This document shows, piece after piece, positions 1-9,780 of a stretch of 64,000 bases of DNA. A program made the position numbers and the translations under genes. Positions within the stretch are counted from its first letter, which is position 1; the number at the start of each line of letters is the position of its first letter. The stretch spans positions 186,001 through 250,000 of the forward strand of contig JAACJK010000060.1 in the NCBI GenBank assembly GCA_013368325.1, in the 5' to 3' direction. This DNA comes from Ephemerocybe angulata. Taxonomy: Eukaryota; Basidiomycota; Agaricomycetes; Agaricales; Psathyrellaceae. Under the pieces are notes generated by a model. It was given only the letters and a program-made list of their open reading frames with translations. It was not told the origin of the DNA and made no database searches.

Positions 1-1215
1 GACTATGGTCGGGGTGCCATGGGGTGTCGAAGGTGGAACTCCGCAACGGCTTCAGCTGCGTTCCCAAGGTTGGTGAGGGTTTCCCAAGAGTTCTCGCTGT
101 TGTTGTAGCCCTTCCAGCTGATGAGGTATTCGACCCAGCACTTTCATCCGCGCTTGACCTCCCTACTGTCCAGAACGTCCTGGACTTCAAACTCTGTCCC
201 GTCCTCGAGTTCAACAGGCTCTGGTGGGGAGGTAGGATGCCATTGGTGTCGTTCCCTTTCCAGGGACTAAGCTTATCGACGTGGAAGACAGGATGGAGGC
301 GGGATAGAGACTGAGGGAGTGCGAGATGGTAGTCAAGATCACCGACCTTCTCAATGACCTTGTAGGGGCCGAGCTGGAAGTCTCCAAGCTTTCGAGTGGG
401 CACCTTGATGTTGATGTTCTTGGCGCTGAGCCAGACGTAGTCGCCTACGGCGAAGGCGTGTGCTGTCCGCTTCCCAGCTTCGAAGGTTGTCTTCTGGCAG
501 GCTTTCTCCATCCGTAAGGCTGCTTCAACGTCCTTTCGGGTGTCAAGGAGGTCCCGAATGTGTTCGTCAACACCACGGACACCGGTGGTAGCGCCGATGG
601 GAATGTTGAAGTGGGGGGAGTAGCCGTAAATGACCTCGAAGGGGGAGCGATTATGAGCAGAGTGAATGCGGGAGTTGATGATGAACTCAGCCATGGGGAG
701 GTGTTGGTCCCAATCGTCCTGTCGTCGACTGACATAGGAGCGAAGGTGCTTCTCGACTTCCTGGTTTGCTAGCGGCACCCAGGCCGTGTTTGAGACAGAA
801 GTCGAAGCGAGAGAGGTATAGAGCCCATCTCGCCTGTCGTCGCGCCAGATCTTGGGCAGTGCGCCAATACTTCAGGTTAGCATGATCAGTTACGATCCCG
901 AAGGTGTCAGGGAGACCTTCCAGGAATGGGCACCAGTCCTTGAGGGCTTCGATGATGGCTAGCATCTCCCAGTCGTAGATCTCATAGTTTCGCTGAGCTG
1001 GGTCAATGGACGCTGATCGGAAGGCGACAGGGTGCCAGGCGCCATCGGCAGCTTGCTGAAGAAGGGCACCTCCAGTGGCAAAGCCAGAGGCGTCGACTTC
1101 GATGCGAGTGGGGCAGTCAGGATCCCAGAGGGCGAGGACAGGGGCAGAGATGAAGGCATCACGGAGGGTTTCGAAGGCTTGCTGACGCTCGTCAGTCCAT
1201 TCGAACAGGGTGTTC
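1..1215 (-). pseudogene. Ty3/gypsy copy B-prime, 3' part of pol (RNase H, integrase C-end, chromodomain), broken
   Basis: Read on the minus strand this stretch continues the reverse transcriptase at 7891-8356; element A split the two halves. It encodes an RNase H region (MLAIIEALKDW, TDHANLKYW near 850-960), then jumps near position 770 straight into the end of the integrase (NQEVEKHL), so the integrase catalytic core is deleted. The integrase C-terminal GPY-like segment (FQLGPYKVIEKVGDLDYHL) and a chromodomain (WVEYLISWKGYNNSENSWE) follow. A TGA at 144-146 interrupts the chromodomain where a CGA Arg codon would fit. The same family is present at 35700-40213, which shows what is missing here. 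The element is dead. Confidence 0.85.
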
Positions 1216-1711
1216 TGTTACGACCTGGATGATCTATTTATTCTTTTCCTTTTCTTTTCTTTTCCCTTTATTTCTCGTCTTTCATTTCTCTACTTTTCTA
1301 TTACTTACAAGACGCGTCTCGATCACGTGACACAACACGTATGATCACATGCACAGGTCACCTGCTACATCACGGGACCAGCACAGCATCAGTCAGCGCC
1401 TCAGTCAGCATGACATCATATGTACAGCACTTGCACAGCTCTTCGACTCATACACGGTCATTCCTTACATAGCATTCCATAGCTTCTGCACAGTATGTAC
1501 AGCCTCGTATAGCCATAGTCACATCACGGTCACGAAGCATAGCAGTATATAACCTAGGTAGATCTCACTGTATTTCCCCAGTCTTTAGCTGGTCAATATC
1601 ACGGCCTTGTCTACAAGTCTCTCGCCTTGATTCTCTCGCCTCTTCTCTCTCTCTCTCATCTTCTGTCCTAAGTTAGGGTTAGCAGCGCACCAGACCGGTC
1701 GTTCGCTGACA
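1216..1711 (+). repeat. 5' LTR of element A
   Basis: 496 bp, TG...CA ends, matching 7395-7890 at a constant offset of 6,179 bp. It carries a TATATAA box at 1546-1552. The region just downstream, 1580-1590, is the predicted start of the transcript and R region because it is complementary to the primer-binding site. Confidence 0.95.
1546..1590 (+). promoter_or_regulatory. Core promoter and predicted self-primer of element A
   Basis: TATATAA at 1546-1552 is followed 28 nt later by AGTCTTTAGCT at 1580-1590. Those 11 bases are the exact reverse complement of 1714-1724. In Tf1-type elements the first 11 nt of the mRNA fold back on the PBS and prime reverse transcription, so the transcript is predicted to begin at about 1580. 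The start site is inferred. Confidence 0.75.
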
Positions 1712-1713
1712 AT

Positions 1714-1724
1714 AGCTAAAGACT
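1714..1724 (+). other. Primer-binding site of element A (self-priming type)
   Basis: AGCTAAAGACT lies two bases after the 5' LTR. It pairs perfectly over 11 nt with 1580-1590 inside the LTR. I did not recognise a tRNA 3' end as the partner. Confidence 0.75.
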
Positions 1725-2279
1725 TCCTTCGTCGCCGATCACCTCGATCCTCGACGCCATCACCACTCTCAACAAACCATCAAACCTTGCCCGCGCCTAG
1801 GCGTGTGTTCCCTTATTCCATTTTCACACTATCCTCTTTTATCCCAAGCAACGCCCCTCTGTAGGAGGCAGCACCTTGGAGAGCGCGAGACTTTAGGTCT
1901 TAAGCACGTAGCGTAGAAGCCCCACTGTGAGAGGCCCAGACTTCTGATCTTCCCCGTTCGTTGTGATCTTCGATAACGGGAAGCTAAGAACCTGGTAACC
2001 GGTACTCAGAGCGATCAAGAGCTACGGCTCGGGCTTAGTTTACAAATTCCCCCTTTTACCCCTTTTCTCCTGCCCAATTAGGCCCTTTGTAGTTTGTCAA
2101 CGGTCACTCTAGTCTACGTAGACACATTCCGTAAGAGCCGCCCTCTCGGAGATAGCAACTCGATCTCCACGACCTCAAGCAAATCGCATTGCGTAGACTG
2201 TACGGTATATCCTGCAGCCTGACGCATAGGATCGGACCGAGTATCCGCACAAGCAACCCCCTATCCCACATCGCCTACC

Positions 2280-3431
2280 ATGGAAGCCCTCCAAGCCGCC
2301 TTAACCACCCTGGCGGGGACTATGACCAATCTTGGAAGTATCGTCGCCTCCTTCGCAACAACCTTCGAACGAAACTCTGCCGAACTCTCCACCGCTGCAA
2401 GCAACCTCGCTCTAGCCTCCGACGAACAGACCGGCCTCGCCAAAGAGCAGACCAAACTCGCTGCGGAACTTGCCAAGCACCGAGCCAATGCTGCGCTTAA
2501 GAAACTGAAACCCGACCCTCCGAAAGAATTCAATGGAGCTCCTGAAAGAGCAGGAGGCTTCATCGCTGAACTAGAAATGTACTACGACATCATGGACGTC
2601 GACGACACGAAGCAACGGATCATTTTCGCCCTTTCCAAGATCAAAGGAGGAACCAACGACATGGCCAGTCACTGGGCGGACAGCCAGAGAACTTTCATCA
2701 AGAACCACGAAGCAACAGACGCCGAACCATCCTACTTCAAGAACTGGAAGCAATTTGTTGTTACCTTCAACAGCCACTTCGTCATCCAAAACGTCTCGGA
2801 AGCCGCCATCGACAAGATGCGCACCCTGGTCCAAGGAAGCTCCACCTGCGAAGAGTACACCATCCTCTTCCAAGGGTACTCGACCCAGTCTGGATATAAC
2901 GAACCAGCTATGCTTGCCGAGTACAAGCGAGGACTGAACAAGGCACTCAGGGACAAGATCTATGGACTGATCCCGATGCCCACGACCCTAGCCGAATGGG
3001 CTGAGAAAGCATGCACCTTGGACAGACAGTTCCGCCTAGCCAAAGGGGAACGACATAACGAACAGACTACCCAAAGGAGATGGGCTCCAAGGGAAAACAA
3101 CCGACCCACACACTACGCCACAGCCCCTGCTCGCGACCCCAACGCCATGGACATAGATCGCAATCGCTCCCCTCTCATCTGCTACACTTGTGGGAAACCT
3201 GGTCACCGATCCGACTCCTGCAGGCAGGCTGTACCCGACGTCAGCTGCGCCTACTGCAAAGCCAAAGGACACAAGATCGCCGACTGCAAGTCTCCCAACA
3301 AGAAGCCCTTTGCTCCATTCACCAAAGACACCACTGCCCCTCCTCAGTACACCCGCGTCAACGACTTCGACCTTTCCGCTATGCCCGAATCCGAGATTGA
3401 GGCCCTCAAAGCCAAGTTGAAGGATTTTTAA
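2280..3431 (+). CDS. gag: Gag of element A
   Basis: A 383-aa structural protein predicted to form the virus-like particle. The N-terminal half is alpha-helical and Ala-rich, followed by a capsid-like region (FNSHFV, YTILFQGYSTQSGYNEPAML). Two CCHC zinc knuckles lie near residues 301-314 (CYTCGKPGHRSDSC) and 323-336 (CAYCKAKGHKIADC). It starts at an ATG after a 568-nt leader that follows the LTR. The frame ends at TAA 3429-3431 immediately after the heptamer GGATTTT, and pol is open in the -1 frame across this stop. The frame is intact. Confidence 0.93.
   Translation: MEALQAALTTLAGTMTNLGSIVASFATTFERNSAELSTAASNLALASDEQTGLAKEQTKLAAELAKHRANAALKKLKPDPPKEFNGAPERAGGFIAELEMYYDIMDVDDTKQRIIFALSKIKGGTNDMASHWADSQRTFIKNHEATDAEPSYFKNWKQFVVTFNSHFVIQNVSEAAIDKMRTLVQGSSTCEEYTILFQGYSTQSGYNEPAMLAEYKRGLNKALRDKIYGLIPMPTTLAEWAEKACTLDRQFRLAKGERHNEQTTQRRWAPRENNRPTHYATAPARDPNAMDIDRNRSPLICYTCGKPGHRSDSCRQAVPDVSCAYCKAKGHKIADCKSPNKKPFAPFTKDTTAPPQYTRVNDFDLSAMPESEIEALKAKLKDF
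3422..3428 (+). promoter_or_regulatory. Candidate -1 ribosomal frameshift site, element A
   Basis: GGATTTT in gag phase (G GAT TTT) is followed directly by the gag TAA. The -1 frame is open from 3401 through the stop into pol. GGAUUUU is, as I recall it, a known slippery heptamer in dianthoviruses. The alternative is re-initiation at ATG 3464. Confidence 0.6.
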
Positions 3432-3463
3432 AGGGACCACTCGAACGCCCAAGCGAGCTGGTC

Positions 3464-6400
3464 ATGGACTCTCAGATTCTGATACCCGACGTAATATGCC
3501 CCATCCCCAATAAATTATATTTCGACGAAGAATCAGAGAACCAGGGCAGATTTAAAGGAAAGAAAGGAAAACCAGGAACGGCAGAATGGGTCGCACAGCG
3601 ACTTGATGATAGCCCCGATCGAGCAGTAGGACTTCTTCTTGCATGGACACATCACAAGAAGGTCCGAGAAGTAGGAGATGAACTCGTTGCCAAACTCCGA
3701 AAGCTCACAGACACCGAAGTAGTAGAAGCACTGAATGGTCTTGCAACTCCCAAACAATACATAAGGAGTTTAAGGACGGACAGACAGCTTACAGCCAACA
3801 TTGTCGCAAGCACGCGCGATGATAAGCGAAGCTTCTCTATCGAAGGTCTTATCGATTGTGGGTCTACCGGAAGTTGTATCGATGCTACATTCGTCAAAGA
3901 AGAAGGGATCAACACGCGGCAGCTACCCCTTCCTATACCAGTCTATAACGCTGATGGAAGTCCAAACAACAACGGACCCATTACCGAAGTAGTGGAACTC
4001 TTCATCAAAATCAAGGACCACACGGAACGCATTGAGCTAGCTGTTTCGAACCTTGACAAGTCGAAGATCTTCCTAGGAATGGACTGGCTGGAGAAGCACA
4101 ACCCCTCTATCGATTGGCAGAAGAAAGAGATCTTATTCAACCGATGCCCCCTCGAATGCACGCCGCTCATAACTGGTGACCCCGAATCAGACGAGATCAA
4201 ATGGGAAGAGATCGAGGTCGGAGATCGACTGCTAGCCATCGATATCCAAGGAGAAATCAAGATAAGGGCTTTCCAAACCACTGCCTCTAAAATTGCCGAA
4301 ACCAAACATAAGGCAACCAAAGAGCGCACATTTGAAGAAGTCGTCCCGAAATGCTATCATGGCTTCAAGGACGTCTTCTCAAAGGAAGCCTTTGATGAAC
4401 TCCCTCCAAGGCGAGCATGGGATCATGCGATCGAACTCATACCCGGAGCGGAAGTAATGGACAGTCGAATCTATCCCCTGAACCCAGAAGAGCAGAAGCA
4501 ACTAGATGCCTTCCTGGAAGAAAACCTCAAATCAGGAAGGATCAGACCATCGAAGTCACCAATGGGAGCACCCCTCTTCTTCGTCAAAAAGAAAGACGGT
4601 ACTCTACGACCTGTCCAGGACTACAGACGGCTGAATGAGATTACGATCACCAATCGATATCCCCTTCCACTCATCCAAGAACTCATTGACAAACTCCGAG
4701 GAGCGCGGTACTATTCCAAGATTGACATCCGATGGGGTTTCAATAATGTCCGAATCAAAGAAGGAGATGAATGGAAAGCAGCCTTCCGCACTAACCGCGG
4801 GCTGTTTGAACCCCTCGTCATGTTCTTCGGTCTCAAGAACTCACCCGCCACATTCCAGACCATGATGAACGCCCTCTTCAGAGATCTCATCAACGATGGA
4901 CACGTTGTCATCTACATGGACGACATCCTGATCTTCACAGACACTCTGGAGGAACATCGGAAACTAGTCACCAAAGTTCTGGAAAGGCTACGGCGATACA
5001 AGCTATTTGCCAAGCCTGACAAGTGCTCCTTTGAACAAACGGAAGTCGAATACCTTGGAGTCATCGTCTCCCACAACAAAGTTCGCATGGATCCAGAAAA
5101 GGTCAAAGCCGTCAGAGACTGGCCAGCTCCGACATCCGTCAAAGGAGTCCAGCAGTTCTTGGGATTCGCCAACTTCTACCGAAGATTCATCGAAGGGTTT
5201 GGAGGACTAGCGAGACCGCTCTCGGGACTCACGGGAAAGAAGGAATGGGAGTGGGGAAAGGAGCAAGAGGAAGCCTTCAAGGAGATAAAACGGAGAATCA
5301 CGACGGCACCTGTACTTACCATGCCCAACGACAAAGGGAAATTCCGAATCGAATGTGATGCATCAGACTTCGCCATCGGTGCCATCCTATCACAGCAACA
5401 GCTAGATGGGAAATGGAAACCAATTGCATTCTTGTCGCATGCCCTTAACCCAACGGAGCGGAACTACGAGATCTACGATAAGGAATTACTCGCCATCATG
5501 ACTGCGCTATCCGAATGGAGACAATACCTACTTGGAGCTGAGGAGATCTTCGAATGTCACACAGACCACAAGAACCTTAGCTACTTTAGGAAGCCTCAGA
5601 AGCTCAACCGGAGACAAGCGAGATGGACCACTGAGATGCAGGACTACAACTTCACGCTCCATCACCGACCCGGGAAGACCATGGCCAAGGCGGATGCCCT
5701 GTCCAGACGAGATGGCCATGACAGAGGAGAACAGGATAATGAAAACGTCACAGTCCTGAAATCCGAGTGGTTCCGAGCGCTTTCCATTGAAACAGACCAA
5801 GACATCATGCGACGGATCTTGAAGGTGTGCAGGAATAGGGACAAGTCGGTAGAAAAAGCGCTCTCACAGAAGGAAGATGGATGGGAAGAAACGGAAGATG
5901 GCATCATCACCTGGAAAGGACGGATTTACGTACCAGTAGACAAGAAGCTGCGGGAAGAAATCATCAGACAACACCATGACGCCCCCACCGCCGGACACCC
6001 GGGACAGTACAAAACCCGAGAACTCATCACTCGAAACTACTGGTGGCCCAAGATCCAGGACTCAATCCGACGATACGTAGAAGGATGTGAAGCCTGTCAA
6101 AGGACAAAACCCAAACGCACTTCCCCAGCAGCCCCATTAGTCCCAAACGAGATCCCATCCAGACCTTGGGAGATCGTCTCTATCGATATGATCGGCCCAT
6201 TACCCGAGTCCAATGGAAGCAATGCCATACTTGTGATTGTCGACAGATTCTCCAAAAAGATCGAAGCCATACCCACAACCACCGAGCTGACGTCTAAAGG
6301 AGTAGCCGAACTATACAGGGACTATGTTTTCCGACACCACGGTCTTCCCCAAAAGGTCATCAGCGATCGAGGAACCCAGTTCGTCTCCAACTTCATGACA

Positions 6401-7411
6401 GATCTACTTCTTCTCCTGGGAATAAAGCACAACCGATCCACTGTGTTCCACCCACAAACCGATGGACAAACAGAGCGAATCAATCAAGAGCTTGAACAGT
6501 ACCTCCGACTCTTCATCAGCGAACGACAGGATGATTGGGCAGAATGGCTCCCACTAGCAGTCTTCTCATACAATGACAAGGTCCACTCAGCGACAGGCTA
6601 CTCCCCATTCTTCCTCAACTCCGGACAGCACCCTTGGAAAGGAAAAGAGGCCCGGACACGTGTAAAATCAGAACCTGCGCAACAATTCGCCGAGCGGATG
6701 AAACAAGTACACGAGGATGCACGCTCCAGCCTCAAGGCAGCAGCTGAGAAGATGAAGGAGAACTATGACCGACATCGCCGGGATGCCATAAACTACAAAC
6801 CCGGAGACAAGGTCTACCTCGAAGGAACCAACATCTCAATCACTCGTCCTTCTCGGAAACTCTCGGATAAACGTTATGGTCCATTCCCCATTGTCAAGAA
6901 GATCGGGCAATCTGCTTACCAACTCCAACTCCCTCCGAAATGGAAATCCATCCACCCTGTCTTTAACGAATCACTCCTAACTCCGTTCAAAAAGCCCGAA
7001 TTCCCCTCTCAACAAAAACCACCGCCACCACCACCTGTTGACGAAACGGAGGAACGATACGAAGTTGAAGCTATCCACGACTCAAAATTCATCAGAGGGA
7101 AGCTCCATTACCTCGTTGAGTGGGCTGGATACCCCGAGGAAGAACGAACATGGGAACCGGAACGGAATGTTGATAACGCAGCGGACGCTATAGCTGACTT
7201 CCACCGAAAACACCCGAGTGCACCAAGACGGATCCAACCACACCAACTCCGCTTTATCCCCTACGAGAACCTTACCGAGAACAAGAGAGCGATCTTTGAC
7301 TGGACAGATGGGAAACTGAAGGAAATCCGACACTACCGAACGAGGGGGAGAGAGACTGAAATCGTCGAGGACGACGAAGCTAAAGGGGGGGTGATGTTAC
7401 GACCTGGATGA
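3464..7411 (+). CDS. pol: Pol of element A: protease, reverse transcriptase, RNase H, integrase, chromodomain
   Basis: An intact 1,315-aa polyprotein (from the first ATG; translation may instead enter by -1 frameshift from gag). In order: aspartic protease with DCGSTG near residue 131; RT with the catalytic YMDD near 484; RNase H with ECDASDFAIGA near 630; integrase with a zinc-binding HHCC region near 836-880 (HHDAPTAGHPG ... CEACQ), then catalytic Asp in SIDMIG, Asp in VISDRGTQFVS and Glu in QTERINQELEQYL; a GPY/F-like module (RYGPFPIVKKIGQSAYQL); and a chromodomain near 1199-1250 (VEWAGYPEEERTWEPE). The chromodomain is expected to direct integration to particular chromatin. All catalytic residues are present, so the element is a candidate for current activity. 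Confidence 0.96.
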   Translation: MDSQILIPDVICPIPNKLYFDEESENQGRFKGKKGKPGTAEWVAQRLDDSPDRAVGLLLAWTHHKKVREVGDELVAKLRKLTDTEVVEALNGLATPKQYIRSLRTDRQLTANIVASTRDDKRSFSIEGLIDCGSTGSCIDATFVKEEGINTRQLPLPIPVYNADGSPNNNGPITEVVELFIKIKDHTERIELAVSNLDKSKIFLGMDWLEKHNPSIDWQKKEILFNRCPLECTPLITGDPESDEIKWEEIEVGDRLLAIDIQGEIKIRAFQTTASKIAETKHKATKERTFEEVVPKCYHGFKDVFSKEAFDELPPRRAWDHAIELIPGAEVMDSRIYPLNPEEQKQLDAFLEENLKSGRIRPSKSPMGAPLFFVKKKDGTLRPVQDYRRLNEITITNRYPLPLIQELIDKLRGARYYSKIDIRWGFNNVRIKEGDEWKAAFRTNRGLFEPLVMFFGLKNSPATFQTMMNALFRDLINDGHVVIYMDDILIFTDTLEEHRKLVTKVLERLRRYKLFAKPDKCSFEQTEVEYLGVIVSHNKVRMDPEKVKAVRDWPAPTSVKGVQQFLGFANFYRRFIEGFGGLARPLSGLTGKKEWEWGKEQEEAFKEIKRRITTAPVLTMPNDKGKFRIECDASDFAIGAILSQQQLDGKWKPIAFLSHALNPTERNYEIYDKELLAIMTALSEWRQYLLGAEEIFECHTDHKNLSYFRKPQKLNRRQARWTTEMQDYNFTLHHRPGKTMAKADALSRRDGHDRGEQDNENVTVLKSEWFRALSIETDQDIMRRILKVCRNRDKSVEKALSQKEDGWEETEDGIITWKGRIYVPVDKKLREEIIRQHHDAPTAGHPGQYKTRELITRNYWWPKIQDSIRRYVEGCEACQRTKPKRTSPAAPLVPNEIPSRPWEIVSIDMIGPLPESNGSNAILVIVDRFSKKIEAIPTTTELTSKGVAELYRDYVFRHHGLPQKVISDRGTQFVSNFMTDLLLLLGIKHNRSTVFHPQTDGQTERINQELEQYLRLFISERQDDWAEWLPLAVFSYNDKVHSATGYSPFFLNSGQHPWKGKEARTRVKSEPAQQFAERMKQVHEDARSSLKAAAEKMKENYDRHRRDAINYKPGDKVYLEGTNISITRPSRKLSDKRYGPFPIVKKIGQSAYQLQLPPKWKSIHPVFNESLLTPFKKPEFPSQQKPPPPPPVDETEERYEVEAIHDSKFIRGKLHYLVEWAGYPEEERTWEPERNVDNAADAIADFHRKHPSAPRRIQPHQLRFIPYENLTENKRAIFDWTDGKLKEIRHYRTRGRETEIVEDDEAKGGVMLRPG
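7382..7394 (+). other. Polypurine tract of element A
   Basis: AAAGGGGGGGTGA, ending at the base before the 3' LTR, is the expected plus-strand primer. It overlaps the last codons of pol. Confidence 0.8.
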
Positions 7412-7890
7412 TCTATTTATTCTTTTCCTTTTCTTTTCTTTTCCCTTTATTTCTCGTCTTTCATTTCTCTACTTTTCTATTACTTACAAGACGCGTCTCG
7501 ATCACGTGACACAACACGTATGATCACATGCACAGGTCACCTGCTACATCACGGGACCAGCACAGCATCAGTCAGCGCCTCAGTCAGCATGACATCATAT
7601 GTACAGCACTTGCACAGCTCTTCGACTCATACACGGTCATTCCTTACATAGCATTCCATAGCTTCTGCACAGTATGTACAGCCTCGTATAGCCATAGTCA
7701 CATCACGGTCACGAAGCATAGCAGTATATAACCTAGGTAGATCTCACTGTATTTCCCCAGTCTTTAGCTGGTCAATATCACGGCCTTGTCTACAAGTCTC
7801 TCGCCTTGATTCTCTCGCCTCTTCTCTCTCTCTCTCATCTTCTGTCCTAAGTTAGGGTTAGCAGCGCACCAGACCGGTCGTTCGCTGACA
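7395..7890 (+). repeat. 3' LTR of element A
   Basis: 496 bp, apparently identical to 1216-1711, ending in GCTGACA and followed by the target duplication TGTTC. Confidence 0.95.
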
Positions 7891-8356
7891 TGTTCTTCTT
7901 GGTGAGGTCATGGAGGGGGCGAGCCACCTTGGAGAAGTCCTTGATGAAGCGGCGGTAGAAGTTGGCAAAGCCCAGGAATCCTCGGACTTCACGGACGTTG
8001 TGCGGTACGGGCCAGCCACGGACGGCTTGGACCTTGGCGGGGTCCATGCTTACCTCTCCCTCCCGGATAACCATGCCCAGATACTCAATCTCCTCCTTCT
8101 CAAACTCACACTTCTCAGGATGTAGGTAGAGGTCATGCTGTCGCAGGCGACGAAGGACTTTGTGGGTGATGCGGCGGTGTTCTTCCAGGTCCATGGTGAA
8201 GATGAGGATGTCGTCAAGGTAGACTGCCACCTTGCCGGAGGCGACCAGATCTGAGAAGATCGAGTTCATGAGGCCCTGGAATGTGGCAGGTGAGTTGGTT
8301 AGACCAAAAAACATGACTTTGGGTTCAAAGAGGCCTCGGCTAGTAGCGAACGCCAC
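7891..8356 (-). pseudogene. Ty3/gypsy copy B-prime, reverse transcriptase part
   Basis: This is the other half of the copy split by element A. On the minus strand it encodes RT from GLFEPKVMFFGLTNSPATFQ through YLDDILIFT (the active-site Asp pair) to FANFYRRFIKDFSKVARPL. The reading frame crosses into 1215 once element A and one TGTTC are removed. Homology ends abruptly near 8353, so the 5' part (protease, gag) is absent here. The sequence is nearly identical to 38430-38870. Confidence 0.9.
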
Positions 8357-8978
8357 TATAAGCCATCCACCCTGGGGAATTCGCCGGTTATCCCCTGGAT
8401 GGGAACCCGCCGATTTCCCCGGAATACCCGGCGAACATCCGCTGGGTATCAGGCTGTGTATTCCCTGGGCCCCCAGCGGCGGTCACTGGTTATTCACTGG
8501 GGGTGCACCCAGGCAACGTCCATGACCACCATACAGGGTGCCCAGGTGATATCCGAGGACACCCAGGGAACTCCAGGAATATCTTCCGGAGTTCTGTTGT
8601 TTTAACCTGGATTGTCGACTGGGGTCCGTCCTGAGGAACTCGCTGGGTGGTTTGACAGCAGAGGCAGCTGGGTGGCCCAGAACACCTTCCAGGTGTATCC
8701 AGGAAATTTGCTCGGGCATTCCAGCAGATGTAGCCGGGTAGACCAGTCAGAGTACTCGGTCCAAACCCACCCAATCACCAGGGCAGCTATCGGTTGCTTC
8801 GGGCGCCATCCAGTAGATATCACCAGGGTATATTCCAGAACTATATAGCTACAAATTGAGTAATAGAAAGTGAATTGAAAACAAAACCAATGCAACATAA
8901 GACAAATCGAATAGCTTGAAAACGGGGGTAACGACAGGCATCGGGCAATGCGCCATTACTCAGGGACGGCACCGCGCC
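8357..8978. other. GC-rich unassigned sequence
   Basis: Rich in CCCAGG/CCTGGG-like words (for example around 8440-8600) and without a convincing gene on either strand. It may be an unrecognised repeat between the truncated gypsy copy and the next block. Confidence 0.4.
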
Positions 8979-9644
8979 TCAGATAACACTTCTGGAGAAA
9001 CAGGTCAGTGATTCTTCAAAGACGCCAGTGAAACTTATCGTCACCTTGGGCTCCAGGTTTCTGGTTGTGCGCTCTGGCATAGGCGGAGCGCTTTGACTAT
9101 CGCTCATAGTCGCAGTGTCTTCCTCCACCGGCTTCATCTTCTTTGGAATCGGCTTAGGCCTGGGACGCGGGACGGGCGGGACAGAGGGAGTGGCCGAGGG
9201 TGTCTGACGAGGGGGAGAAGGATCAGGCAATGTTGGCGAACTGCTGACGACGCGGTGTTTTTTCTCTTTGGGTGGTGCTAGATCAGGGTCGGTGGGAGAA
9301 GAAGCCCGGCGTTTGCGGTCAGTGTCCGATGCTGACTGCAAGACCTCATCCTCCTCATCTTTGTCCCCCATGGGCTCGTATTCTTGTAGTTTGTAAGCCT
9401 TGGATTCTATAGACACATGTTGAGCACCATCATTAGAAATAATATTGAAGAACTTTCCAGTCCAAACGGTCTCGAAATCATCCTCCTCCGAGGCATCAAA
9501 CCTTTCGCGAATGAGTTCCTCCCACCATTCTCGTGGTTGGTTGGGGTCGTTCAACCAGATGTCGGAAATTTCATGGTCTCGAAGCCTCCACTCCCTGGTA
9601 CAGTCGGAGTCGGGGTCACTATAGCTCGCCCAACCGGGCGACAA
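8979..9644 (-). CDS. Unrecognised protein fragment with basic/proline-rich tail
   Basis: An open minus-strand frame of about 220 codons with no ATG at its 5' end (the first codon is TTG), so it is either a 3' exon or a truncated gene. The N-terminal part is Trp- and acid-rich (REWWEELIRERFDASEEDDF, ETVWTGKFFNII). The middle is charged, and the end is Pro/Lys-rich (PRPRPKPIPKKMKP). It lies head-on to the truncated LINE that begins near 9781, so the LINE may have cut the gene. I do not recognise the family. Confidence 0.35.
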   Translation of the reverse strand: MSPGWASYSDPDSDCTREWRLRDHEISDIWLNDPNQPREWWEELIRERFDASEEDDFETVWTGKFFNIISNDGAQHVSIESKAYKLQEYEPMGDKDEEDEVLQSASDTDRKRRASSPTDPDLAPPKEKKHRVVSSSPTLPDPSPPRQTPSATPSVPPVPRPRPKPIPKKMKPVEEDTATMSDSQSAPPMPERTTRNLEPKVTISFTGVFEESLTCFSRSVI

Positions 9645-9780
9645 ATCAAAGTGGTCATGATCTGGTAGAGTGTCAGTTATGGCTCCTGGATAACCCTAAG
9701 ACGTACGGAAGATCTTCTGAGTCAGGGTCGGTCCCAATCTCGCCCAGAGGGGCTCGTACGCCAAGCGAGGCCTCAAAGGG

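Larger units (their letters stand above)
1216..7890 (+). mobile_element. Complete Ty3/gypsy chromovirus, element A
   Basis: This 6,675-bp element has two 496-bp LTRs beginning TGTTACGACC and ending GCTGACA, gag, pol with a C-terminal chromodomain, a self-complementary primer-binding site and a polypurine tract. The sequence TGTTC occurs directly on both sides (1211-1215 and 7891-7895), the expected 5-bp target duplication. The LTRs look identical by eye, including an identical 67-codon open frame inside both, and the large frames are intact, so the insertion is recent. It sits inside an older minus-strand gypsy copy. Confidence 0.96.

Noticed and set aside
1349..1552. A 67-codon frame repeated in both LTRs of element A (also 7528-7731), and a similar 65-codon frame in both LTRs of element C
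   Set aside because: It lies within the LTR U3, overlaps the TATA box and lacks domain features. The identity of the two copies simply reflects identical LTRs.
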